NCBI RefSeq assembly: GCF_000189635.1
Contig: NW_002476507.1
Span: 806,001 to 870,000, forward strand
Source of the DNA: Tetrahymena thermophila SB210
Lineage: Eukaryota > Ciliophora > Oligohymenophorea > Hymenostomatida > Tetrahymenidae
DNA: 64,000 nt
Direction: 5' to 3'
Position 1 is the stretch's first letter. Each line of letters begins with the position of its first letter. This document shows, one piece after another, positions 1-11,583 of the stretch. The notes under the pieces are model-generated. The model was not told where the DNA came from. It did no database searches and was given only the letters and a program-made list of their open reading frames with translations. A program made the position numbers and the translations under genes.

Positions 1-265
1 CTAAATATATTAAATTTATTTATTGCAAACATATATAATTTAAATTAATTTCATATAAAAACGGTATAGAAGCTTTTAGTAGTTTGATTATTAAAAATCT
101 TATTTTTATTTAGATAATAGAAGGTAGGTAGATCAATCATTCAATTTTTTATCTGTTTTGAAATTATTTTTAAATTTTATTAAAATAGTTTCTTTAATTA
201 TTACTAAAAATAAGCTGAAAAAATAAATTTTAATTAATTTTTTTTCTTAAAAATAATATTTTTTT

Positions 266-1779
266 TCATAAACGTAAAACACATAACCCAAAATCACATG
301 TGAAAGCAACAATATTTTCTTTTGATTTAATATAGTAAGGATAACCCATGTCAAAAATATATTTATGTTATTTAAGCTAATCGGGAACATTCTGTTATCT
401 ATAATTAATTATTTAATAAAATTATATAATAATTTTAATGTTTAAATTAATTATTTATTTATTTATTTTACTTTAAGACTTGAATTTTATGAGTGAGCTT
501 TTGGTTTGAATATTAGAAATAGTTGCAATTGAAATCAACAGAGTGAATTACTATTTAATTTAGAGAAATTTCTGAAAATTTAAACTTTATATTTTCTTCA
601 TCTTAGTGTTTTGTAGCAGCATTACCATTAAAGGTGCAATAAATTGTTTATACAGTTGAATTATGTGAATACAAATCAGTAGTTTTATTTGTCTTTAAGT
701 CAAATACCTAATAATTATTAAAAAAAGTCTTATTGTTTCATATATTAAAAGAATTTTGAAGTATTAATTGTTAAACTATATTTATACTTTAACATGCATG
801 TGATTCTCTACATAGATAACAAAGTTTTAAAGTAACTTAACATGGCTTATAAACTCTATTTTTTTGGTAAATGATGTAACTAAGCTTGTCTTTTGTGTTG
901 ATAAGTCATAAATTTAAATTTCTTTCACACCTTAATCCTTATATTCAAGCCATACCATTTTGTCACTATCAAAATCAAAAGGAACACACACTTATGGGAG
1001 ATTAAACTAAGAATAATGTTTCCATTATTGCTTATCTATTTAAAACACTTATAAAATTCCTTTTAACTGCTAGTCATTAGAGTCATAAACTTTAACATTT
1101 TATTATAAAAAAACTTAATTTAAAACTCTAAACAATAAATAAATTCATGTTTTCAAACTCAATTATTTTTATGAGGAACTAATTTCATTATCATATCAAA
1201 GAAATTAAATAAATAGTTTTACTAGCGTCTTTATTTTATGTAGGATTAGCTTAGGTCATAGCTACAAAATTACCACTTAAAAAAGTAATAGTTGAAGCAC
1301 AAATTTCTGGCTTTTTTGGAGTATGATTATTAAAAGCTACTTTAATTAATCTTTCTTTTTATTTCATTTCATCTAAATAAAATTAAATCAAAGAATGATC
1401 TCCAACCAAAACATTAAAAGACCCATTTTCTTTTTGTTGAATCTATTTTATTTATAAAGTAAATAAGATCATATGAATAATCCATCAAGTATAATTTTTA
1501 TTTTTACTCCTCTAATAATCTCTTCAAATACTTCTTAAATATAAATTAACTCCTTTGTATCTAAGCCATAAGCTCCAACATATCCTGATATTGAGCCAAA
1601 AATTGCATGTTCTTTTAGTTGTAAATTATATTAAATGTATATGTAGTAATTATTAAAATAAATGTTTTTCTAAATTTATCATGTTTACATTAGGATATTT
1701 CAACAGCTGTTAGAGGTTCTCCAATTCTAATTTTTACAAGCTTTTCGAAATTTGCTGTTTCCTTTACTGTACTATTCAT
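266..1779 (-). CDS. WD40/beta-propeller-like protein, multi-exon
   Basis: About 380 residues in roughly six exons, read in the ciliate code from an ATG at 1779 to a TGA at 266. Exon joins keep the frame at each GT...AG intron, for example after IGEPLTAVEIS and after EVFEEIIRG. The N-terminal half contains HAIFGSISGYVGAYGLD, then KELIYIQEVFEEI and FNVLVGDHSLIQFYLD. This reads as successive beta-propeller blades with short strands ending in glycine-rich turns. Later exons contain VPFDFDSDKMVWLEYKD, QIYDLSTQKTSLV and KVFDLKTNKTTDLYSHN, again WD-like blades, and the protein ends AFTCDFGLCVLRL. From my knowledge of ciliate proteomes this resembles a family of divergent propeller proteins; the precise family and function are not recognised. 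A scaffold role is only inference. The gene-structure call is firmer than the domain call. Confidence 0.72.
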
Positions 1780-2415
1780 TAAATAAATCTAAAAGTAATT
1801 TGAGAAATATTCCTATTGATTTTACCAATTAAAAAAATTTATCAATTTATAAAAACAAAAAAAATAAAGTTAATCAATGAAAAGTTAAATTCTTTAATTT
1901 AAAAGTAAGAATTTATATAATATATGATACTAATTATTACATAAATAGAAGTATTTGTTTTTTTACAAGCTTTCCAACTCAATTATTTATTGCTAAAATC
2001 GATCATATGTATTATTTTAAGCAAAATATTTTACTTACATCATCAATTAATTAGTTATTTTATTTATTAATTTATGAGAATTTAATAAGTAAGAAATATT
2101 TGCAAACAAATATGTACATCAATAGATATAGTGTAATTTTTTTTATATATTGATTGCAATATTTATATTTAACAAGGTCTTATATGATATAATAGATATT
2201 TATTTTATATTATAAAAATGATGAGATAAAAGATATTAAAATTAGAAATTATAAAAATTTTTAAGAAACTTGGATATATCTATCAATTGATTGATCAATC
2301 AATCAATATTTTACTATTTTTCTTTGATTATTCAATCAAAAGAAATTCTACTTTTACATCTTCAAGGTGCTTTATAAAAATCTTATATACTTTTGAATAT
2401 CGATTATGTATATTT
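1780..2415. other. Intergenic spacer with a TCAA microsatellite
   Basis: AT-rich, no supported gene on either strand. It lies upstream of the propeller gene and downstream of the SAXO-like gene, so it should hold the promoter of the former. A short TCAA/TTGA tract sits at about 2281-2306. Confidence 0.6.
2281..2306. repeat. TCAA tetranucleotide tract
   Basis: Short imperfect run of TCAA/TTGA units within the spacer after the SAXO-like gene. Simple-sequence repeat only. Confidence 0.6.
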
Positions 2416-5036
2416 TCAATATCTATGAGGAAGAGTTGTTGTTTTTGCCAGTCTTTTAGTTATCTTTGAATTTTGAGAAATATTTGTATTAGAAGTTTCC
2501 CCTAACCCAAGTTGCTTTAATTTTTATATTAATTTAAGTTTCCATGGTTTTGTCATTCCATTTTGAGAAGTTGGGCAAATGTCTACTTTAGGATTTTTAA
2601 AGTCATTCTGATTAATAGTTTTATATTGAGTTTTCCAAGGAGGCACAGATTAAAATTTCTAATTATTCAATAAATTTTATTTTGAATTTTGTTATAAAAA
2701 GATTATCTTTAATAGAAGTAATACCTCTGTTTCACTGATGTATTTAAAAGGTAACTTAGTATTTGGAACTTCTTTTGGATTGAAATTTTAAAATGATTTA
2801 TTGTATTCAGTTGGCTTATCATCTTAATAGGAGTTAGGAAGAGTTTAACTAATGATAATTAAATAATTTTTTATTAAAATTATGTTAAAAATATTAATTA
2901 TATTTTACTTTTTTTGCAATCTCTTTACATCATCAGCTGTAGCATTTTAAATTTTGTCTTTATTCAAAAAATTATCGTTGTATGTTGTTTTTGTTCTCAT
3001 TGGACAGTCAGTTGCTACACTATTATGAACAGGTCTTTTGAATACATAAGATGGGTCGTAATCTTTCCAATCTAAGAAGTTAGTCTTCATTTTATAACAA
3101 AATTAAATAAATTAATTTTTTAATGCTGCATACTTTATAATGACTGCTGGCCATAAAAGGAGTTTTTGTGTAATTAAAATCTGATTTTTTTTCTCTAGGT
3201 TAGGGTTCATGACCTATATAATCTCTCTTTTTTAAATAGAAATAATTTTTAAAAATTTTCAAATTTAACTTTTTAAAAGATTTTATTCATTTACCTTATG
3301 TGTAGTCAAATGAGATGGATCAATATTTATTTAAGTCCTTTACAAACTGGAAAGAGATTCATAAAATGTTTAGTTAAGAGGAGGTGTTACTCCAATCTTT
3401 TTCTTTTCAGGGAAATGTTAAGCATAGCTTGTAGTGAATCCATTTCTATAAATAACTTTCATTCTACCATGTTAGCATCTACATCTACCACAGGTACATT
3501 TAATACAAGCACAATTTCCTAAATTTAATGAAATATAATAGGATAAATAAGAATATTATTTATTATTATTTTATATACCAAAAAGATGATGAAAGTAATC
3601 AGCGTTTTCATCAATAATTGATTCTAAATCAAATTATTTTGAATTTAAGGCATCATCATTTAGGATTTTTTATAGTCTAGGATCATCTAATGAAATGTTG
3701 TCTAAAAAAGAATAGTCAATTTTAAAGCAAGGATTTCCATTATCATCAATATCAGTTTACTATGATGAATAGAATCCTTTCAGAGTATCGTTAGCATTTT
3801 AAGGGTTATAGTAATCCTTTAAAAAAAGTAAAATATAATTTAGGTTAAATTAATATTATCTTAGTGTTTAAAATATTTTATCTATATTATTACTTATTAA
3901 GTATTATCGTTAGGTCTTTGATTCTAATATGAAGTCGTGGATCTTTTTCTCTTTTAGCCTTCACCAGCAGTTTAACTTCTCTCAAACTATTATTTTTGAA
4001 TTGATATGAATATAATTAGTTACATTTAAATTCTTATAAAGAAATATAAATATTTTTTGCTTCTCTTATATTTTAATTATAAATAATAATTGTATGAGAA
4101 ATACGCTAATGGCTTTTTTAAGTCCTTCATTCTTTTGTCTCTATTTGTATTAAATATGAAATATTATTATTAATAGAAAAAAATAAAATGTATATTCATT
4201 CATTCACTCATCTATTTGTATGTGTTTTTGTTTGGATTTTAGCAATAAAAATGAAATTAATAATTTATCTTGGTTTAAACATGGAAATTTTTTAGTTTGA
4301 TTCACATAAAAATAAAATTAGTGAGGAATGGATGGGAATAATTGATCAAATTAACTAATAATTTTATTTTTGATGGGTAATATAAACTTATAAATTTAAT
4401 AAATTAGTGTCAAATATCAATACTGGTTATTGGCTATCTTATCTATGATTTATTTCTTGAGTTTTGTTGGAGCTGTTACCGACTCTTTCTTTAATGATTA
4501 AAACAAAAAAATATTTCACACTTTACTGATAGTTTTTGATATTCAATCTTACATTAATTGAGTGGTAAAGCTGCATGATCTTTGTGAGGATAAAACCCGC
4601 TGTAAGTCATATTATAATTGACTTGGCTGTTAGCCCTACGTTGTCTAATTCTTTCCTATGATGTACCTCCAAAGTGCTTCAAAACAAGTCTTTTATTGAC
4701 TTTTTCTGGAGTTTTGTAATCATCTGCAGCTGATAAGTCCATTTTATCTTTTATAAAATAATTTTATTTTAGCGCTCATTTAAATTATTGGGATTTGCAA
4801 ACAATTTTTTCTTCAAATAAATTTTAATGAATGTGGATAAATTGTGTTTTGTCTTAGAATCTGCATATACTGAAGAATGTATTTTTAAATGAATTATTAG
4901 CAGTACTTATCTTTGTTAATGTATTATTTCTTGGGCCATTTTAATAAGATGATCTAGGTCTGTATACAGTCTTCTTTGCTGCTATTACAGAATATTCTGA
5001 AGGCTATAACAATTGCTATACGTCTACACTTTGCAT
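2416..5036 (-). CDS. SAXO-like (STOP/Mn-module) axonemal microtubule protein
   Basis: Multi-exon gene starting at an ATG at 5036 (MQSVDVQQLLQPSEYS...), ending at TGA 2416. The first intron, about 4750-4910, joins TLTKI to NKMDLSAADDYKTPEK in frame. Roughly mid-protein there is a cysteine cluster GNCACIKCTCGRCRCQHG (about 3470-3530), which resembles the N-terminal cysteine motif of SAXO1/FAM154. Downstream exons carry repeated short motifs of the type TxYxxDF: DFNYTKTPFMASSHYK, RTKTTYNDNF, QYKTINQNDF, TKLPFKYISE. These match the Mn modules of stabilisers of axonemal microtubules, which are known to lie inside or along doublet microtubules. The family call rests on the cysteine cluster plus repeat spacing. 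Seven or eight introns of about 50-300 bases are implied and not all borders are certain. A role in cilia is inferred from the family. Confidence 0.68.
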
Positions 5037-7224
5037 TTAAGTATTTATTGCTATCTAACTTTTTGTTTAATTATTTTAATATATATAAATATAATTATTA
5101 ATTTTTTTTGTTCTAAAATCAATCAATCAATGTTATTAATCTTAATTATTTACTAAGTAAGTATCAAGAGACTAATAAATTATTATAACCTACATTGAGT
5201 TCAATAGAGGTAATTATTTGGTTGATTTTCTCAAAATATCATTTTGCTATCTACGAGTTTTTAGGTTTGTTGGTTGGCTAGCAGAGCATCTATTTTTCAC
5301 ACTAAATATTTTTGCTTTATTTAATATGAAATAAATATTAAATACTACAGAATATTTGATTTTATATTTTTGTTAATTAAATAAATATATATATTACTAA
5401 TAAGATTAATCTTTTAATAAATAGATTTATCATATATTGAGCTATATATTTATCTCTAAGACTTATTAATTAAATTTTTAGTTTAATATTTATTATTTCT
5501 TTTTTTTAAATGATTTATTATTTGTTAAAATCAATCAAAAGCAAGTAATTGAATTTAAATAAAATTAATATTGTAAAAATTTAGAATGAAATTCATTAAA
5601 ATTTTAATTAACAAATTGTTTACAAAAATTCCATTTTTATAAAGATATAAAAAATTATTTATTCCTTTTGTTGTAATTTACATTTCAAAATCTTAAAAAA
5701 GAACGTTAAAATTTGTTTAATTTTGCAATTTTATAAGAAGTTGAGTTCGCAAGATATAAATAAGGAAGGTGTGTTTATTTACACAGCAATAAATTTGTTA
5801 ATATCATATAAATTGTCAGCATTCAATAAATTTATTATTATAAATTAATAAAATATAGAAAAGACCTTTTAATTCAAAGAATTAATTAACAAATATAAAG
5901 AGAAAAGAAATATTGATTAATTAATAAATTAATTGTTAAATATAGTAATATAAAAGGAAAATGAATTTAACTGAAAAAAGTAATAAAAATTATAAAAGAT
6001 ATAAAATGATTTAGATACTTAATGCGATGATGTACTACTATTTCAACTTAATCTAACCACCCTAAATAGATTATAAATTTTTAAAATGAATTTAGTACAT
6101 TTAGTTTAAAACCCCGTTTTAGTGAACAAGTTAAGCTATCAGTATTTCTAAAAAATGTAATTATCCAAACAACAAACATTTAGAAGGATAGTTTTAACAA
6201 AAAAATCATCTTAATCAGCATATTAAATCTTTTATAAATTATTATGTTAATATTTAGATCATTTTTCCTTGAAGCACTAAGTGTGCAAAAGTTCTTTTTT
6301 TTAATGGGAAGAAAATTAACTCTTCAAATTAATCATTTATTTCTCTTCACTCTATCTATCAAAATAACAAATTATTGATATGCTCTATTCTTTGGAAATG
6401 ACTACTAGCGAGACAAAATAAAAATGTTTTGTTTAAAAATATTAGAAAAACTCTTCTTCAGTACAAATTTAATTCTACTCTTATCTTTAAAATATGTCTT
6501 TTTTCCTCTTTAACCTACAACTATATCAAAATAACAAATAAGTTAACACACATATTCCCTTATAAAAACTAAACAATAAAAATTCTTTATCTATATCAAT
6601 AAAAATAAAATAATTTATAAAAAATAATTACAATTTAAATTAGAAAAATACTATTTAAAAATATAATAAACAAATAGAAATAATAAAGAATAATTAAATA
6701 AAAAAATAAAAATTTCTTAAAATAAGAAACTAATCAAATATCTTCTTAAGATAATAGACTCCCTTTAAGAAAAATAATTAACTTCAATTTATATTTATTT
6801 ACAGCACGAAAAATTTCTTAGTAGAAATTACATAATAGATGAAAAAATAAATTATTATTAACAATAATTAATTAATTTAAGGAATAAATATTCATTTAAG
6901 AAAGAATATTTGTAGATGATATCAATCACTCTTTTTTTAATTTGAAGAAGCATTTTGTTATTTTTAGAATTTTAAAACAGCAGTTAAAATAGATTTGATT
7001 TCAGTAAATTAAACAGAAATTAGAATATGAATAAAATTTATTTAAATTATATACATTTTCTTTCTACTTTAGATATGATTAATATATTTGAGATAAATAC
7101 GTAATTAGATTTTCTTTCTTTATAATAGTAAACTGAATTAGTAAATAGTAATTTATTTAGATTTAAAAATATATATTGGCGGTATTTGGTAAAATTTAAG
7201 TTTATTTATTTATGGATTTATTTT
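5037..7224. other. Long AT-rich intergenic region
   Basis: About 2.2 kb, extremely AT-rich, upstream of the SAXO-like gene and downstream of the TOG-like gene. I see only short chance ORFs, such as one of about 43 codons near 5961. No RNA gene or repeat family recognised. Confidence 0.55.
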
Positions 7225-8226
7225 TCATTTTTTTTGTTAAGTTGCTTGGGTATTAATTGATTTTATATAAGTTTGTATTGATTCTACTATATTTTGCATT
7301 TATTCGTTATTAAGTGAATTCTAGATTAGTTAAACAAAAGAATCTTCGCCAATCTTTTCGATTAGGCTAATACACAATTTTACAGAAGGACTTTAAAGCT
7401 TTTTATTTGTAGTCATTTTTATGTTTTCAGATAGGAACCTAATCAGAGCTATGAAAGTTGTTCCTTATAAAGTATTGATTGAATTTTTCTTTTGTTCAAG
7501 AAGGAACTCTAGGATATCATGTATTTAAATTTTACTTTATTATTATGCTGGGATTTATATTAAAGTTAAATATGCAGAATCATAATCGAAGACATTTTGC
7601 GCAAAGCATTATATTACATATTTTATCCATTCATCTAAAGGCTTAAGACAATTATTTTACAATTTCTAAAAAAGTAATTTTATAAAAACTTGAATAATTT
7701 CATCTTTTAATTGATATGTTCTTGCTAAATTAAACGTTTCTGATAACAAAGCAAGACAGCTTTTAATCATAAGAGTTCTATTTGATTAAAAAATGGATAC
7801 AATTATATCGCCGTAAAACTCATAAATATTGTTGACTTCTTCAGGATGATATTTTAAAATACTCCTAATTATCTGCAAAGCTTCAAATTATCTATTCCAG
7901 TTTTACTTATTTGAAAGCTCTTATTTTATTACAACTAAATCATTAAAGTTGCTTAGTTAAATTCTTTCTAACTACTCAAAAGATTTAACTTCAGCTTATT
8001 TAGGCTAAGAAGAAGTTTGAAATGATGTTTCAGTTTATTAGCTTGAACAAGAATTAGAGTATTATATTTATGAGTTATTTAAATTTTACTAATTTATCTA
8101 GCTGTTTTATTATGTATTCAAAGCTTATGAAGGTTAAAAAGAACCTCGGACAGCATTCAGTCTACAGTTTGTTACTTAGAAACCATTTTGTACTCTATGC
8201 AATTATTAACTATCTTAGACCTGCAT
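7225..8226 (-). CDS. TOG/HEAT-like protein, possibly crescerin/CLASP type
   Basis: Single open frame of 333 residues in the ciliate code, ATG at 8226, TGA at 7225; no intron is needed. The first 90 residues are Q/N/S-rich and probably disordered. The rest is helical: NRQFEALQIIRSILKYHP, VNNIYEFYGDIIVSIF, TLMIKSCLALLSETFNLA, LKPLDEWIKYVIQCFAQ and TFIALIRFLSEN. Helix pairs of this sort, with a W near the first helix and a run of S/T-x-x-K/R-x-C-x-x-L-L, are typical of a single TOG domain as found in CLASP and TOGARAM/crescerin proteins, which bind tubulin. The family call is by eye and could equally be a generic HEAT-repeat fold. The short length means only one such domain is present. Microtubule binding is inference. 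Confidence 0.6.
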
Positions 8227-8833
8227 TGTTTGTTTATTGATATTTTTTATCAAATATTATTAACAAAGTCTTATAGAATGACTATATTTTGTATAATATA
8301 TAGATTATTAGATAAATACACTATAGTAGTATAAATGAGTGTTTTTATTGTTGTTATTATTATTTTCTTTTTTATCTTTTAAATTATTATTTTTTTGTTT
8401 ATTGCATAAGTAATAAATCCCGCTAAATCTTAAAAGCAAAATAATTATTTTTCTATTAAAATCTGGTATGATATCTGGTTATGCAAAATTTTATTCATTT
8501 GGAGGGAATCAAAGTACGAATTCTCGAAATAGGTCAACCAATAAAGGTAAGTAAAAAGGTGGTTTGATAATTAATAATTATTACATAACCCAAATTGGAT
8601 ATTTAAGTAATGAAAAAATTTAATTAAATAATTGATTAAATGATCTATTAAATCATTGATTTTTAATAACATTAAATTGAAGATATATGTTTATATACAC
8701 ATATATAGATAAATACATACATTGATATTACATTTAGGAAATAAACAAAAATTATAAAGCAAATAAATTAATTTATTTTTTAATTTTAATAATAGATATA
8801 AAATAATTAGCTAAATATTTTAATTAAAATTAT
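8227..8833. other. Intergenic region
   Basis: Upstream of the TOG-like gene and downstream of the coiled-coil gene. It contains a 55-codon + strand ORF (about 8468-8635) that I do not accept as a gene. Otherwise AT-rich with nothing recognised. Confidence 0.5.
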
Positions 8834-10198
8834 TCATTATTCCATTATTCTTTTTCTTGCCCAAGAAGAGAGTAAATCATAGTCTACATTTTCTTCTCTA
8901 TTTGACTGCTATGAAGGTATCAGCGATCTTTAATAACTAGATCTTTGGTTTGCCTCTGTCATACATTTATTATTATTATTTGCTTAGGTGTTCATATTAG
9001 TCTAATTGTGACTACTATTTCTTGTCAAAACTCTGCTGTTTTTATCAACGCTAGAATTTATATTTTAAGGACTTTATAAATTGTTATTTTAACTTTTCCC
9101 ATCATGTAAAGTATTTCTTTTTGAATATTCATTTTGCATTTTTGTGTTATTTGGGCTTTGAACCATATCTTTGTTAGCGTTTTAGTAGCTCATTGCAGAA
9201 AGTCTTGAGGGTGGTTATTACATTTACTACTAATTTAATTAGAATTCTTGTACCCTTTGATCATTAGAAGAAGGAATATTCGATATTGGAGAGTTATTGT
9301 AATACTTAAATGCAGCTGGGTTTTAAATACCTAACAAAAGTCTTTCATTTTAGATTTTTATTTCGCAAGCCATTTTCTAAAGAGTACGAACACTGTGCAT
9401 TAGTTCAGTATTATCATTTTTGAGAATTTTGTAATCGTGCAAAATTTAGTTATTTTCTTTGCGCAATCTATCTAATTCCATTTCATAATCAGTATGTTCA
9501 TGAGTGTCAATTTTTTTGTTAACTTCTTATATCAATTACTTTAACTGTATAAGCTCTCTTTTAATAAATTCTTTATTATTTTCATCAACCGTTTCCCTCT
9601 TAGCAATATTTTTAATTAAATCCTAAGCTGCATTTTTGTTTTAAGGGTTGAGTGATTAAATTATGCTTGAATTATTTGAAATTAAGCTATTTGAAGAAAG
9701 AGGAGGTTTTGGAAGGATTCGAGATAAAACATTTGAATTTTTAGGAACAGTTTCTTCATTATTAGCCTTTATCATTTAGCTTTATGCATTTCCTATCAAT
9801 ATTTAACTTTCAATTTTTAGCTTTCCTCTAGGGAACTTGTTTGTAATGGATTCTAACTCGGAGTTAGACGAATATATTTTCTCAATTTACAATACAAGTT
9901 TATTATATTTAAGCTTTATAATGTTATATTCCTCAACATCTAGAGGTGTTATTCCTGATTTTCTTCTCTATAACTAAGAGTTAAAATCCTTATATGATTC
10001 TATTTCTTCATTAATCTGTAATTTCAATACCTAAATATCATTTTCAATATTTAGCAGAGTGTTTTAACTGCATAGTTTTAAACAAGCACTTAAAATTTCA
10101 AATTCATTTTTCAAATTAAATTCGAAGTTTAATAGATTTTCTTATATTTCTCTAACACTTGGAGTTATTTCAAAACCACTTATTGTTCTTTGAGACAT
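8834..10198 (-). CDS. Coiled-coil protein with Q/N-rich C-terminus
   Basis: One uninterrupted ciliate-code frame of 454 residues, ATG at 10198 (MSQRTISGFEITPSVREI), TGA at 8834. Residues about 15-110 are a long heptad-rich helix with leucines and isoleucines: LLNIENDIQVLKLQINEEIE, then EEYNIIKLKYNKLVLQIEKI. A second coiled coil follows around residues 190-290: RELIQLKQLIQEVNKKID and MELDRLRKENNQILHDYKIL. The last 150 residues are low-complexity and rich in Q, N and S. No enzyme motif is visible and I do not recognise the family. Cytoskeletal or scaffold roles are common for such proteins in ciliates but nothing here proves it. Its promoter faces that of the + strand gene at 11584 across a 1.4-kb spacer. 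Confidence 0.8.
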
Positions 10199-11583
10199 TC
10201 TTACTATTATAATTAATTTAACTGTTACTTTAAAAAACTAAATATAAGCCAAAGATTTTGTTTACAGCCAACTTCAAAACGCTATTTTTCTTTTATTATA
10301 ATTATCTGTCAATCTAGATTAAGTTAAAAAATGAGCTATTGATATACAATTCTTAAAAAATGGATTTATCTTCTTACTTGAATACAATAACAAATTTATT
10401 AAAAAATTAATCTTATTCAGTGAATCAATCAATTAGATTTTATTTTTTAAATATATCTATAAATTTTGATTTTAAATTAATTGATTAGTTTGATTTTCAT
10501 AAAAAAAATCAGTTTAAAGAATAAAGCAATAATTTTCTAAATAAACAAGCAATGATTGTTTTGAAGTATTTTGTAATTATAAACATTTTCAATTTTATCA
10601 AATTATTATTCTAATTTATAAAATTTTTATTAAATAATCTAAAAAATTTTCTTTTAAAATATTTATTGAAATATCTCTCTTCCATAAGATTGCTTATAAT
10701 TCAGGTTTTTTAAAGATAAAAATTTTTTCCCTAAATAAACAATTTTTTTAAGTAGGTTAGAGTTTCTTTATAAATTGAAAGTAAATAAAAAATAGATTTT
10801 CTAGCATTATTTAAAGAAAAATTATTAACCAAATAAAAATTACCTTAAAAAATAATATTTTTAATGTAGCTCACAATTTTATAAAAAAATAAGTAATTAC
10901 TATTTTGACTGCGCAATAAGCTCAATCTATAAGCTTAATCCTTTAAATAATATAAATTAAAAATTATAATTTGTTTAAAAGTTTTGAAAGTATTTATTCT
11001 ATTTAATTATTATATTTTTTATTTCAAATATTTAGAATCATAATTATGAATTGTATCAATGAAATTAAAATATTTAAAATAATAGATAAAAATTTTGTTT
11101 TATAAATTAAGTTAAAATCCATAATAATTTAAATCATTTAAAATTATTTTAAAATTTTTAATTAATTGTCAAATATGTTACTTACTGAAAGATAAGTTAC
11201 GAAAATAAGAAAGAAAAAAAAGCTTTAAGATATATTGATATTAGCAATTTTGAATATAAAGATTATAACTATTTCATGAGATAATCTTGATATCTATTAA
11301 TAATTGTATATATTTTACTGTATATTAATCCGACTTTCTTTAGTAATTATTATTTATCATTAAATAGATTTAAAATTTGATTAATAATTAAATTCCGTTT
11401 CACCTCATAGCTATATAGATAGAAGAAGAAATATTGAGTGAGCTGGACTTAAATAGATAGAATAAATTATAGCAAAGACAATAAACAAGAAATAGAATAT
11501 ATATCATTCTTAATATTATTAACATAACATATTGAAAACTATTAGTTACTATACATAAAAATTTGCATTTAAAGAATTAAGAA
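10199..11583. other. Divergent intergenic promoter region
   Basis: Lies between divergently transcribed genes (8834-10198 on - and 11584-14984 on +), so it should carry both 5' regions. Very AT-rich, with long A and T tracts. No RNA gene, motif or repeat family recognised. Confidence 0.5.

Noticed and set aside
5961-6089. Small + strand ORF of about 43 codons
   Set aside because: Too short and without coding signature in a very AT-rich spacer.
7505-7535. A possible 27-base intron (GTAAAATTTAA...CCTAG) in the TOG-like gene
   Set aside because: The frame is open straight through it, the length is a multiple of three, and it is shorter than the other introns here.
8468-8635. 55-codon + strand ORF starting MISGYAKFYSFGGNQSTNSR
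   Set aside because: Short, no recognisable motif, and lies between two - strand genes; TGA-free stretches of this length are common by chance in such AT-rich DNA.
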